From Cellulomonas iranensis NBRC 101100 = JCM 18110 (GTDB lineage: Bacteria > Actinomycetota > Actinomycetes > Actinomycetales > Cellulomonadaceae): a DNA stretch of 51,463 nucleotides. Shown here in pieces: positions 1-7,910 of the stretch (within the stretch, counting starts at the first letter, position 1; every line of letters begins with the position of its first letter). The position numbers and the translations under genes were made by a program. Under the pieces are notes generated by a model. That model did no database searches. It was not told the origin of the DNA and saw only the letters and a program-made list of their open reading frames with translations. The DNA lies in the NCBI RefSeq assembly GCF_001552375.1, contig NZ_BCRB01000023.1, forward strand, positions 1 through 51,463, written 5' to 3'.

Positions 1-70
1 CGGCGGACGTGCGGGCGGCCGCGGGTGCGGCGCTCGCGGCGGGGTCGGTGCTGACGGGGGTGGCGGTCAC
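1..70 (-). CDS. kdpB: KdpB N-terminus (partial), K+-transporting P-type ATPase catalytic subunit
   Basis: Only the first 23 or so codons are in the window; the gene runs off the left edge. The GTG start at 70-68 overlaps the kdpA stop as GTGA, the usual order kdpF-A-B. The visible residues are a low-complexity Ala/Thr/Pro-rich N-terminal extension (begins VTATPVSTDPAAS), so no catalytic motif can be seen. KdpB is the ATP-hydrolysing subunit of the high-affinity Kdp K+ uptake complex in the cytoplasmic membrane. The assignment rests on position and overlap with kdpA, not on its own sequence. Confidence 0.7.
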   Translation of the reverse strand, partial: MTATPVSTDPAASAAPAAARTSA

Positions 71-1731
71 AGGAGTGCCTCCGCGACGGGGCCCAGCGCG
101 AGCGCCGGGACGAACGTGAGGGCCGTGACGACGACGGTCACGACCGCGAGCAGGCCCGCGAACAGCGGGCCGTGGGTGGGCAGCGTGCCCGCGGTGACGG
201 GCACGCGGCGCTGCCGCGCGAGCGTGCCGGCGAGCGCGAGCACGAGCACGACCGGCACGAACCGGCCGAGCAGCATGACGACCCCGAGCGTGACGTCCTG
301 GTAGGGGGTCGCGGCGCCGAACCCGGCGAACGCGGACCCGTTGTTGTTGGCGGCCGACGCGTACGCGTAGAGGATCTCGGTGAGGCCGTGCGCACCCGGG
401 TCCTGCACCGACGCGGCGACGCGCGCGGGCACGCCCGCCGTGAGCGCGGCGCCCACCAGCACGAGCGCGGGCATGGTCAGCACCGACAGCGCGACGAGCG
501 TGACCTCGCGCTGCCCGATCTTCTTGCCGAGGTACTCGGGCGTGCGGCCCACCATGAGCCCCGCGAGGAACACCGTGAGGACGGCGAGCACGAGGATGCC
601 GTAGAGCCCCGACCCGACGCCGCCCGGGGCGACCTCGCCCAGCACCATGTTGAGCAGCGCGGTCCCGCCGCCCAGCGCGGTGAGCGAGTCGTGCGACGCG
701 TTGACCGCGCCCGTGGACGTCGCGGTCGTCGAGGCCGCGAACAGCGCGGACGCCGCGGGCCCGAACCGCACCTCCTTGCCCTCCAGCGCGGCCCCGGCCA
801 GCGCGGGCACGGCGCCGTACCCGCGGGTCTCGGCCCACGTCAGCACGGCCGTGGTCGCGGCCCACAGGCCGCCGGTCGTCGCGAGCACCGCCCAGCCCTG
901 GCGCAGGTCGCCGACCATGCGGCCGAACGCGCGCGGCAGGCTGAACGGGACCGCGAGCAGCAGGAACACCTCGAGCAGGTTGGTCCACGGCGCGGGGTTC
1001 TCGAACGGGTGCGCGCTGTTGGCGTTGAAGAAGCCGCCGCCGTTGGTGCCCAGCAGCTTGATCGCCTCCTGCGACGCGACCGGCCCCGTGAGGAGGGTCT
1101 GCGTGCCGCCGTCGAGCGTCGTGACGGTCTGCGGGCCCGTGAACGTCTGCACGACGCCGCCCAGCAGCAGCGCGACGGCCGCGACCGCGGCCAGCGGCAG
1201 CAGCACGCGCACGGTGCCGCGCACGAGGTCCACCCAGAACGACCCGAGCCGGTCGGTGCCCGACCGCGCGAACCCCCGCACGAGCGCGACCGCGACGGCC
1301 ATGCCGACGGCCGCGGACACGAAGTTCTGCACCGTGAGCCCGGCGGCCTGCGCGAGGTGCCCGAGGGCCTGCTCGCCCGAGTACGACTGCCAGTTCGTGT
1401 TGGTGACGAACGAGACCGCGGTGTCCCACGCGGTCGTCGGGGCGAGCCCGGCGCGGCCCAGCGAGAGCGGCAGCCACGCCTGCAGGCGCAGCAGCGCGTA
1501 CAGCAGCACCACGGACACGAGCGAGAACGCGAGCACCGACCGCGCGTACACCGACCACCGCTGGTCGGCGTCGGGGTCGATGCCGCCCAGCCGGTACAGC
1601 GCGCGCTCGACGCGCAGGTGCCGGGGCGAGGTGAACGTGCGCGCCAGGTGCTCGCCGAGCGGCACGTGCACGGCCGCGAGCAGCGCGACCAGCAGGCCGA
1701 CCTGGAGCCAGGCCGCGACCGCGGCGCTCAC
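67..1731 (-). CDS. kdpA: Potassium-transporting ATPase subunit A (KdpA)
   Basis: Integral membrane subunit that binds and translocates K+ in the KdpFABC complex. The 554-residue length is typical, with about ten hydrophobic segments. The selectivity-filter-like loops characteristic of KdpA are visible: SFVTNTNWQSYSGE near residue 110, LLGTNGGGFFNANSAHPFENP near 230, a TSTGAVNASHDS loop near 340, and YAYASAANNNGSAFAGF near 455. The GTG start at 1731 overlaps the kdpF stop (GTGA) and the stop overlaps the kdpB start, so translation is probably coupled. Expected regulation is by KdpDE under K+ limitation; those genes are not in the window. Confidence 0.97.
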   Translation of the reverse strand: MSAAVAAWLQVGLLVALLAAVHVPLGEHLARTFTSPRHLRVERALYRLGGIDPDADQRWSVYARSVLAFSLVSVVLLYALLRLQAWLPLSLGRAGLAPTTAWDTAVSFVTNTNWQSYSGEQALGHLAQAAGLTVQNFVSAAVGMAVAVALVRGFARSGTDRLGSFWVDLVRGTVRVLLPLAAVAAVALLLGGVVQTFTGPQTVTTLDGGTQTLLTGPVASQEAIKLLGTNGGGFFNANSAHPFENPAPWTNLLEVFLLLAVPFSLPRAFGRMVGDLRQGWAVLATTGGLWAATTAVLTWAETRGYGAVPALAGAALEGKEVRFGPAASALFAASTTATSTGAVNASHDSLTALGGGTALLNMVLGEVAPGGVGSGLYGILVLAVLTVFLAGLMVGRTPEYLGKKIGQREVTLVALSVLTMPALVLVGAALTAGVPARVAASVQDPGAHGLTEILYAYASAANNNGSAFAGFGAATPYQDVTLGVVMLLGRFVPVVLVLALAGTLARQRRVPVTAGTLPTHGPLFAGLLAVVTVVVTALTFVPALALGPVAEALL

Positions 1732-1817
1732 CGTCGCTCCGGGTGCAGCAGCGCGCGCAGCAGGTACGCCGCGAGGCCCACGGCCACGACGAGGGCGGCG
1801 ACGGTCTCGCCGCTCAC
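1728..1817 (-). CDS. kdpF: KdpF small membrane subunit
   Basis: A 29-residue single-span peptide (GTG start at 1817) with the hydrophobic core VAALVVAVGLAAYLLRALL and a basic end HPERR, as in other KdpF peptides that stabilise the Kdp complex. It sits directly upstream of kdpA with a GTGA overlap. An in-frame reading can be extended upstream to about 66 residues, but that extension is Arg/Pro-rich frame-shadow of the neighbouring small gene. The short form is preferred because its GTG also overlaps the stop of the upstream peptide. Confidence 0.85.
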   Translation of the reverse strand: MSGETVAALVVAVGLAAYLLRALLHPERR

Positions 1818-1909
1818 GGCCGGTCCACCCGGTGCGCGAGCCCGCGCACGAGCGCGGCGAGCAGCCCGAACAGGCCGCCGGTGAGGACGAGCAGGACGAG
1901 GTCGGCCAC
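1814..1909 (-). CDS. 31-residue membrane peptide, first gene of the kdp operon
   Basis: An unannotated-looking small ORF from GTG 1909 to TGA 1814. The peptide begins VADLVLLVLTGGLFGLLAAL and ends in a basic tail containing RGLAHRVDR, so it is one transmembrane span with a positive end. A good ribosome site (GAGGAG, about 6 nt before the GTG) precedes it, and its stop overlaps the kdpF start as GTGA. It would therefore be the first cistron of a chain of four genes joined by three GTGA overlaps. I do not recognise a named family. By size and position it may be a second KdpF-like accessory peptide. Function is inference. Confidence 0.65.
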   Translation of the reverse strand: MADLVLLVLTGGLFGLLAALVRGLAHRVDRP

Positions 1910-2001
1910 GGGTGCTCCTCGTGGTCACCGCCGCGGGGGCGGGGCGACCGCCGTGGTCACCGCGACGAGCGTGCTCCGCGGCGGGTGTGCCGGGACCGCG
2001 T

Positions 2002-2029
2002 CCTGACGGTTCCCTGACGCCCGCTGACC
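2002..2029. promoter_or_regulatory. Direct repeats upstream of kdp, candidate KdpE (OmpR-type) site
   Basis: Three copies of CTGAC start at 2003, 2014 and 2024, spaced 11 and 10 bp (about one helical turn). The first two share the longer CCTGACG. They lie about 95-120 bp upstream of the first kdp-operon start (1909, minus strand). OmpR-family response regulators such as KdpE bind direct repeats with this spacing. The link to KdpE is inference. Confidence 0.45.
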
Positions 2030-2159
2030 GGGCCCGTACGTGCGCCCGTACTCGTACCCGGTCCCGGACCCGGGCCGCGCCCCCACGCCGGGGCGCCCGC
2101 GCCGGACGACGGCCGAGGGGTCGGTCGGCGTCCGGCGCGGCGGCGGCCCGGGCCCGGGG

Positions 2160-4196
2160 TCAGGAGGCCGCGCGCAGCGCGTCGCGCAGCTCGGCGCCCG
2201 CGCCGTCGCGGCCGAACAGCGGCAGCACGGCCAGCGGCGCCTCGACGTCCACCCGCGTGCCGCCCGCGTGCACCTCGCCCGTGCGGACGTCGGTCCACGA
2301 CGCACCCGCGGGCAGGTGCACGGTGCGGGACGTCGCGCCGGGGTGCACGACGGGTGCGACGAGCAGGTCGGGGCCGAACAGGTACTGGTCGGTGACCTGC
2401 CACGCGTGCGGGTCGTCGGGGAACTCGTGGAACAGGCCGCGCAGCAGCGGCTGCCCGTCCTCGTGCGCGGCGCGCATGAGGCGGCGCACGTACGGGCGCA
2501 GCGCCTCGCGCACGCGCAGGTAGCCGGTGAGCACGCGCTCGACGTCGGGCCCGTAGCTCCACAGCTCGTTGGGGCCGCCGGACGCCATGCGCGACGACCC
2601 GTCGGCCGCGGTGACGGGACGGCTGGGCTGCCGGTCGCCGTGCATGCGCAGCACGGGGCTGAACGTGCTCATCTGGAACCAGCGCACCAGCAGCTCGTGG
2701 AACGCGGGGTCGCGCACGTCGCCGCCGTGGAACCCGCCGATGTCGGTGGTGAACCACGGGATGCCCGCGACGCCCATGTGCACGCCCGCGACGACCTGGC
2801 GGCGCAGCGCCTCCCACGAGCACGCGATGTCGCCCGACCACACGAGCGCGCCGTACCGCTGGCTGCCCGCCCACGCGCACCGCACGAGGTTGACGACCTC
2901 GGTCTCGCCCGCGGCGCGCAGCCCGTCGTGGAACGTGCGCGAGAACAGCTGCGGGTACACGTTGCTCACCTGCGCGCCCGGGCCCGCGTGGAACCGGTAG
3001 TTGTCGAGGTCGTAGCGCCCGTACTCGGGCTCGGCCTCGTCGAGCCAGAAGATCCGCACGCCGTGCTCGTGGTAGCTGCGCCGGCACAGCTCCCACAGCG
3101 CCGCGCGGGCGCCCGGGTGGGTGACGTCGACGAACATGCTGGGCCCGCCGAACGCCATCTGGACCTCGAGCCCGCGGTCGGCGCGCACCAGGTGGTTGGC
3201 GCGCGACAGGTCGGCGAAGTTCTCGGAGTCGACCGACACCTGCGGCCACACCGAGACCATGAGCTCCATGCCGAGGTCGCGCAGCTCGGCGGTCATCGCG
3301 GCCGGGTCCGGCCAGAACTCCTCCTCGAACCGCTCGTCGCCCATGTGCGGCCAGTGGAAGAAGTCGGCCACGACCACGTCGACGGGCAGGTCGCGGCGGT
3401 GGTGCTCGCGCGCGACCTCGAGCAGCTCGTCCTGCGACGCGTAGCGCAGCTTGCTCTGCCACAGGCCGAGCGCGTGCTCGGGCATCATCGGCGCGTGGCC
3501 GGTCGCGTCGGCGTACGCGGACGCGATCTGCGCGGGGGTGCCGCCCGCGGTGACCCAGTAGTCGAGCTGGCGCGTGCTCTCGGCGACCCACTCGGTGCGG
3601 TTGCGCCCGAACGTCGCGCGCCCCACGGCCGGGTTGTGCCAGAGCATTCCGTACCCCGCGCTGGAGACGACGAACGGCACGGACGCCTGCGAGTTGCGGT
3701 GGACGAGCTCGAACGTGCTGCCCTTGAGGTCGATGAGGTCCTGCTGGTAGAGCCCCATGCCGGCCAGGTGCTCGTCGGGGTCGGACGTGAAGCTCGCGAC
3801 GAGCCGGTGGTCGCCGCCGACGTGCGCGCGGAAGTCCCGCGCGCGCAGCTTGAGCGCGCCGCCGGTGCCGTGCTCCTCGAGCAGCACGCGGCCGTCCGCG
3901 TCGAGGAACCGCACGCGGCACCACGCGACCTGGTAGCCGACCTGCCAGTCGAGGTGCTGCCCGGCGGTGAGCTCGACGATCAACCGGCCCTGCACGAGGC
4001 GGGCGGTGGTGCCGTCGACCTCGATCGCGGGCGGCGGGCCGTCGGGTGCGGGCAGCAGCGCCCAGTCGGTGTCGAGCACGTCGCCCGTGACGGACGCGCG
4101 CACGCGCACGGCGTCGGCGCCCCAGGGGTCGACGACGAGCGTCTCGCCGTCGCCGGTCCAGGTGAGCCGACGGCCGTCGGTCCGGAAGTGCTGCAC
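2160..4196 (-). CDS. Glycoside hydrolase family 31 (alpha-glucosidase / alpha-xylosidase type)
   Basis: A 678-residue cytosolic enzyme with no signal peptide. The N-terminal beta-sandwich (to about residue 220) is followed by a (beta/alpha)8 barrel and C-terminal beta domains. The GH31 nucleophile motif is FWLDEAEPEYG with Asp386; the acid/base Asp456 is in LVWSGDI. It retains or releases alpha-linked sugars, and the WLDEAEPE variant is closer to alpha-xylosidase/oligosaccharide-type members than to classical WxDMNE alpha-glucosidases. Substrate cannot be fixed from sequence. A palindromic operator lies just upstream, and the next gene on the same strand encodes a LacI regulator, suggesting sugar-induced expression. 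Neither a sugar transporter nor a second glycosidase is adjacent. Confidence 0.9.
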   Translation of the reverse strand: MQHFRTDGRRLTWTGDGETLVVDPWGADAVRVRASVTGDVLDTDWALLPAPDGPPPAIEVDGTTARLVQGRLIVELTAGQHLDWQVGYQVAWCRVRFLDADGRVLLEEHGTGGALKLRARDFRAHVGGDHRLVASFTSDPDEHLAGMGLYQQDLIDLKGSTFELVHRNSQASVPFVVSSAGYGMLWHNPAVGRATFGRNRTEWVAESTRQLDYWVTAGGTPAQIASAYADATGHAPMMPEHALGLWQSKLRYASQDELLEVAREHHRRDLPVDVVVADFFHWPHMGDERFEEEFWPDPAAMTAELRDLGMELMVSVWPQVSVDSENFADLSRANHLVRADRGLEVQMAFGGPSMFVDVTHPGARAALWELCRRSYHEHGVRIFWLDEAEPEYGRYDLDNYRFHAGPGAQVSNVYPQLFSRTFHDGLRAAGETEVVNLVRCAWAGSQRYGALVWSGDIACSWEALRRQVVAGVHMGVAGIPWFTTDIGGFHGGDVRDPAFHELLVRWFQMSTFSPVLRMHGDRQPSRPVTAADGSSRMASGGPNELWSYGPDVERVLTGYLRVREALRPYVRRLMRAAHEDGQPLLRGLFHEFPDDPHAWQVTDQYLFGPDLLVAPVVHPGATSRTVHLPAGASWTDVRTGEVHAGGTRVDVEAPLAVLPLFGRDGAGAELRDALRAAS

Positions 4197-4234
4197 GTGG
4201 GTCTCCCGCGGTCGGTGGGTCCGGTCCCGCTCCT

Positions 4235-4254
4235 GTGGAGAACCGGTTCACCAC
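4235..4254. promoter_or_regulatory. Palindromic operator upstream of the GH31 gene
   Basis: GTGGAGAACCGGTTCACCAC is a 20-bp palindrome with a single mismatched pair; the central GAACCGGTTC is perfect with a CG centre, as in LacI-family operators. It lies about 40 bp upstream of the GH31 start. The adjacent LacI-family gene is the likely binder (inference). Confidence 0.7.
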
Positions 4255-4330
4255 GCCGAGCACGCTAACCCGCTCGCGGGTGGGGAGGCAACGGGTCGAT
4301 CGAGGGGCCGGTCACGGATGGTCGCGCGCG

Positions 4331-4383
4331 GGGCGGCGGGGGCGGGCGGGGTGGTCGGCCGCACGTCGCGCGCCCCGCCGCCC
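4331..4383 (-). terminator. Possible GC-rich hairpin downstream of the lacI-type gene
   Basis: An 11-bp complementary pair, GGGCGGCGGGG (4331-4341) and CCCCGCCGCCC (4373-4383), is separated by about 31 nt and lies just past the regulator's stop at 4395. There is no T-tract. The long loop makes this only a tentative terminator. Confidence 0.25.
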
Positions 4384-4394
4384 GGTCGCGGTGG

Positions 4395-5411
4395 TCAGTC
4401 GCGCAGACCCCGCCCGGGCGCGGCCGTCGTGGCGCCCGGGTGCAGGACGGCGGGCAGCAGGTCGACCGCACCCGCGGCGGCGCCCGCGAGCTCGTCGAGC
4501 GCGCGCTCGACCGCCCGCGCGACCATCGCCCGCCCGGGCAGGTCGACGAGCGTGAGGTCCGGGTGCCCGGCCACGGGCTGCTCGACGGGGGAGAGCGCGA
4601 CCAGGGAGACGTCGCCCGGCACCGAGCGGCCGCGCCGGTGCAGCTCGGTCACGAGCTCGTCGACCGCCGCGACGTCGAGCACGAGCACCGCCGTCAGCCC
4701 GTGCAGGTCCGCGAGCGTCGCGTCCAGCCACGCGGCGACGTCGCCCCGCGCGCACGCGCCGAACCGGCCGCGCACGCCCCGGTCGTCGCACGCGCGGGCG
4801 AACCCGGTGCGGAACCGGTGCCGGAACGACAGCTCGTCGGCGTCCGGGTCGGCGGGGTCCTCCGGGCCCGCGAGCACGGCCACCTCGCGGTGCCCCAGGT
4901 CCGCGACGTGCCCGAGCATCGTGCGCGCGGCGTCGGCGAAGTCCAGGTCGACCGCGCTCAGGCCGTGCGTCTGCGCCGGCCAGCCGACGAGCACGACCGG
5001 CTGCGGCAGCGCCGCGAGCACCGGCAGCCGCGCGTCGTGCAGCCGCACGTCCATGACGACGAGCGCGTCGGCCAGCACGTCGCCCGCGAGCTCGTCGTCG
5101 CCCCGGCCCATGAGCAGCACGTCGTACCCGCGCGGCTGCGCCGTGTACATCGCCGCGCGCACGAACCGCATGAACACGTCGACGTCGGCCTCGCGCGAGC
5201 CCGGCCGGTACGACGCGAGGAGCCCCAGCACGTTGGTCCGCCCCAGCGCCAGCGCGCGCGCCGCGGGGGACGGTCGGTAGCCCAGCCGCTCGACGCTCGC
5301 GAGCACGCGCGCCACCGTCGCGTCCGGGAACCGCTTGCGGCCCGACAGCACGTTCGACACCGTGCTCGGCGCGACGCCCGCGTCGGCCGCGACGTCCCGG
5401 ATGGTGGCCAT
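4395..5411 (-). CDS. LacI-family transcriptional regulator
   Basis: About 338 residues. The N-terminal LacI helix-turn-helix reads TIRDVAADAGVAPSTVSNVL with the hinge helix region near LGYRPSPAARALA, followed by a periplasmic-binding-protein-like sensor domain (from NVLGLLASYRPG on). The start MATIRDVA at 5411 fits the family; an ATG 11 codons upstream (5444) is also possible, and neither has a strong ribosome site. It most likely represses the GH31 gene downstream through the palindrome at 4235-4254. The inducer is unknown. The intergenic region to the plus-strand ATPase is about 100 bp. Confidence 0.88.
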   Translation of the reverse strand: MATIRDVAADAGVAPSTVSNVLSGRKRFPDATVARVLASVERLGYRPSPAARALALGRTNVLGLLASYRPGSREADVDVFMRFVRAAMYTAQPRGYDVLLMGRGDDELAGDVLADALVVMDVRLHDARLPVLAALPQPVVLVGWPAQTHGLSAVDLDFADAARTMLGHVADLGHREVAVLAGPEDPADPDADELSFRHRFRTGFARACDDRGVRGRFGACARGDVAAWLDATLADLHGLTAVLVLDVAAVDELVTELHRRGRSVPGDVSLVALSPVEQPVAGHPDLTLVDLPGRAMVARAVERALDELAGAAAGAVDLLPAVLHPGATTAAPGRGLRD

Positions 5412-5483
5412 GCGGGTCAGGGTATGCGGGTGGGCTGTCGACATGGCCTGTTCGCCGCGAGAGGTGTACCACCTGAGGTGGAT

Positions 5484-5504
5484 GTATAGAGCAATTCGCT
5501 ATAC
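5484..5504. promoter_or_regulatory. Inverted repeat over the ATPase promoter
   Basis: GTATAG, 9 nt, CTATAC form an inverted repeat that ends 6 nt before the ATG at 5511. The right arm is itself -10-like (CTATAC/TATACG), so a leaderless transcript starting at the ATG would be occluded by a factor bound here. The AT-rich composition stands out from the surroundings. Confidence 0.5.
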
Positions 5505-5510
5505 GGCTGT

Positions 5511-6695
5511 ATGATCCCCTTCATGGATCGCGCGCTCAACCCCTACGCGCCCGGGTCGGGCCTGAGGCCGCCCGCGATGGTCGGGCGGGAAGCGCAGGTG
5601 GAGGCGTTCGACACGGTGGTGGCACGCACCGGCAACCACCTGCACAACCGAGGCATGGTGCTCTCGGGGCTGCGCGGCGTGGGCAAGACGGTCCTCCTCA
5701 ACGAGCTCCGCGCCCACGCCGACTCCCACGGCTGGTTCACCGTGGCGATCGAGGCCGTTCCCGGCGACGCCGGGGCGCGTGCGGTGCGAGGAAAGCTCGC
5801 GCGCGAGCTCCTGGTGGCGGCTCGCCGCTACAACCGTCCGGGCGCGCGTGAGCGGCTGAAGGGCGTACTCGGCAGCATCGGGTCGTTCTCGGCGACCATC
5901 GGGGTCGCAGGCGTGTCCCTGGGGATCGAGACCACCGAGGGGCGTGCCGATACCGGCCAGGTCGACCTCGACCTCGAGGAGATGGTCGACGACGTCGCGA
6001 CGGCGCTGCGGCCGGAGGGCAAGGGCTTCGCCATCTTCATCGACGAGATGCAGGACGTCGACGACGAGCTCCTGACGGCGCTGCTCGCCGTGCAGCACGC
6101 CGCAGGGCAGCGACAGTGGCCCTTCTACGTCATCGGCGCCGGTCTCCCGAGCCTCCCGTCCACACTCAGCGAGTCGCGTTCCTATGCCGAGCGCTTGTTC
6201 GACTACCACGAGATCGGGCCCCTGAGCCGCGACGCCGCCGGTGCTGCGCTGGCCACGCCAGCGGAGAAGGTCGGGGCGAGATACGGTGCGCAGGCGCTCG
6301 ACCTCCTCGTCGAGGCGGCCGCGGGCTACCCCTACTTCCTCCAGGAGTACGGCAAGGCCATCTGGGACGTCGCTCCGGCGAAGGTGTTCACCGAGGCGGA
6401 CGCCGAGCGCGCGCTCGAGCTCGGGCGCGCGCAGCTCGACCAGGGCTTCTTCCCGGCGCGGTGGGATCGAGCGACACCCGCCGAGCGCGCGTATCTGCGG
6501 GCGATGGCCGAGGACGGTGACGGGGGATCTCGGAGCGGCGAGGTCGCCCGTCGACTCGGCAAGCAGATCGGGAGCCTCGGGCCCACCCGGGCGCAGCTCA
6601 TCGCGAAGGGTCTGGTGTACGCGCCCGAGCACGGCCGGATCGCCTTCACCGTCCCCGGCATGTCTGACTACATCGGGCGGCAGCGCACCGAGTAG
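5511..6695 (+). CDS. Orc1/Cdc6-like AAA+ ATP-binding protein, orphan
   Basis: A 394-residue P-loop ATPase of the archaeal-type/Orc1-Cdc6-like group often annotated simply as ATP-binding protein. Walker A is GLRGVGKT (residues 53-60) and Walker B is FIDEMQD (176-182). A C-terminal winged-helix-like region (about 320-390) follows the lid. An N-terminal motif NPYAPG..PPAMVGREAQ precedes the nucleotide site, as in this family. The start ATG at 5511 sits 6 nt after a -10-like sequence, so the message may be leaderless; a second ATG is at 5523. There is no adjacent nuclease, toxin or partner gene, so the cellular role (DNA maintenance, defence or regulation) is unknown. Confidence 0.75.
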   Translation: MIPFMDRALNPYAPGSGLRPPAMVGREAQVEAFDTVVARTGNHLHNRGMVLSGLRGVGKTVLLNELRAHADSHGWFTVAIEAVPGDAGARAVRGKLARELLVAARRYNRPGARERLKGVLGSIGSFSATIGVAGVSLGIETTEGRADTGQVDLDLEEMVDDVATALRPEGKGFAIFIDEMQDVDDELLTALLAVQHAAGQRQWPFYVIGAGLPSLPSTLSESRSYAERLFDYHEIGPLSRDAAGAALATPAEKVGARYGAQALDLLVEAAAGYPYFLQEYGKAIWDVAPAKVFTEADAERALELGRAQLDQGFFPARWDRATPAERAYLRAMAEDGDGGSRSGEVARRLGKQIGSLGPTRAQLIAKGLVYAPEHGRIAFTVPGMSDYIGRQRTE

Positions 6696-6783
6696 GTCGG
6701 GGTGGGCGTGAGCTGGCACGGTGTGCCGAGAGCCACGGTGACGCGGTGCCCCGGCAGGTGGAGCGCCGTCCTGTCCCGGTGGT

Positions 6784-6800
6784 GCCCGGCCGTGCCGGGC
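6784..6800 (+). terminator. Small hairpin between ATPase and DUF1905 genes
   Basis: GCCCGGC-CGT-GCCGGGC is a perfect 7-bp stem. It lies about 90 bp past the ATPase stop and 14 bp before the next start. It may end the ATPase message or shape the next leader; no T-tract is present. Confidence 0.3.
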
Positions 6801-6814
6801 GGGACGATGCGGGC

Positions 6815-7258
6815 ATGGCCACGCAGACGTTCACCACGACCCTGCTCCTCGACGGCAACAACACCGGCGTCGAGGTGCCGCCCGCGGTCGTCGAGGCCCT
6901 CAGTGCGGGCAAGCGCGCCCCGGTCGTCGTCACCGTGAACGGGCACACGTACCGCTCGACGCTCGCCGTCATGGGCGGGCGTCACCTGATCCCGTTCTCG
7001 GCGGCGCACCGCCGAGAGACCGGCCTCGCGGGCGGCGACCCGATCGAGGTCACGCTCGAGCTCGACACGGCACCGCGGGTCGTCGAGGTGCCGGCCGATC
7101 TCGCCGCGGCGCTCGACGCGGCCCCCGGGGCGCGCGCCGCGTTCGACGCGCTCTCCCCGAGCGCCCGCAAGGCGCACGTCACGGCCGTCGAGGGGGCCAA
7201 GGCGGCCGAGACCCGCGCGCGGCGCGTGGCCGCGGTCGTCGAGAAGGTGCTCGCCTGA
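6815..7258 (+). CDS. DUF1905 / YdeI-OmdA-type small protein
   Basis: 147 residues. The N-terminal half is a small beta-barrel of the DUF1905 type (FTTTLLLDGNNTGVEVP, VTVNGHTYRSTLAVMGG, LIPFSAAHRRETGL). The C-terminal half carries the YdeI/OmdA-associated helical motif, including AFDALSPSARKAHV. The start MATQTF at 6815 gives family-like length; an upstream in-frame ATG would add 23 Arg/Pro-rich residues. These proteins are widespread, cytosolic and of unknown biochemical role. It is convergent with the Imm-5-like gene (16-bp gap). Confidence 0.8.
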   Translation: MATQTFTTTLLLDGNNTGVEVPPAVVEALSAGKRAPVVVTVNGHTYRSTLAVMGGRHLIPFSAAHRRETGLAGGDPIEVTLELDTAPRVVEVPADLAAALDAAPGARAAFDALSPSARKAHVTAVEGAKAAETRARRVAAVVEKVLA

Positions 7259-7274
7259 GCCTCGCGGCGCGGGG

Positions 7275-7826
7275 TCAGTTGCGCGCGCGGACGGCCGCGT
7301 CGAGCGCGCTCGTGAGCTCGGCCAGGCGGTGCCGCCCGGCGGGTGCGGGCGGGTAGCGGCGCAGGACCGCGGGCACGGGCGGTGCCGCGAGCCCCGCGAG
7401 CGTCGCGACGGCCTCGTCGGCCGCGCGACCGGCGTCGTCACCGGCGGCGACGGCACGGAGCTCCGCGACGCGCGCCACGCACGCCGCCGCACGCAGGATG
7501 TGGCCGACCTGCGTCGCGCGCGCGATCGGGTGCAGGTAGGCGGCCGCCGCCGCGTCGCCGCACGCGAGCGCGCCGAGCCGGGCGACCTCGTCGTCGACCG
7601 CGGCGGCGGCCCGGTGCGCGGCGACCGCGGCCGTGCGCTGCCGGTTGCTGCGCGCGGCGCCGTCGGTGAACGCGCGGGCGGCGGCGAGCGCCTCGCGGGG
7701 CCGCGGGTCGTCGGGGACGGCGGCCTCGAACGCGGGCAGCACCTGCGACGCGCAGTCCGCCGCGTACCGGGCCACGGCCCGCAGGTCGTCGGTGCTGAGC
7801 TCGACGTGGTCGGGTGCGGCGGTCAC
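7275..7826 (-). CDS. Imm-5-like 'putative immunity protein'
   Basis: 183 residues, Ala-rich and all-helical. The pattern DLRAVARYAADCASQVLPAFEAAVP...DPRPREAL and the later GHILRAAACVARVAEL resemble actinobacterial proteins annotated as putative immunity protein (Imm-5-like). No toxin, secretion (T7SS/ESX) or polymorphic-toxin gene is adjacent, so an immunity role is not supported by context. The GTG/ATG choice is simple here: an ATG at 7826 gives the full domain. Confidence 0.6.
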   Translation of the reverse strand: MTAAPDHVELSTDDLRAVARYAADCASQVLPAFEAAVPDDPRPREALAAARAFTDGAARSNRQRTAAVAAHRAAAAVDDEVARLGALACGDAAAAAYLHPIARATQVGHILRAAACVARVAELRAVAAGDDAGRAADEAVATLAGLAAPPVPAVLRRYPPAPAGRHRLAELTSALDAAVRARN

Positions 7827-7910
7827 GTCGTCATCCTGCCGTGCCGCCGCGTCGTGCTCTCGGCGGCGCCGCGGCCGAGGCCCGCGTCGCTCTCCGATCG
7901 TCCGGCCCGG

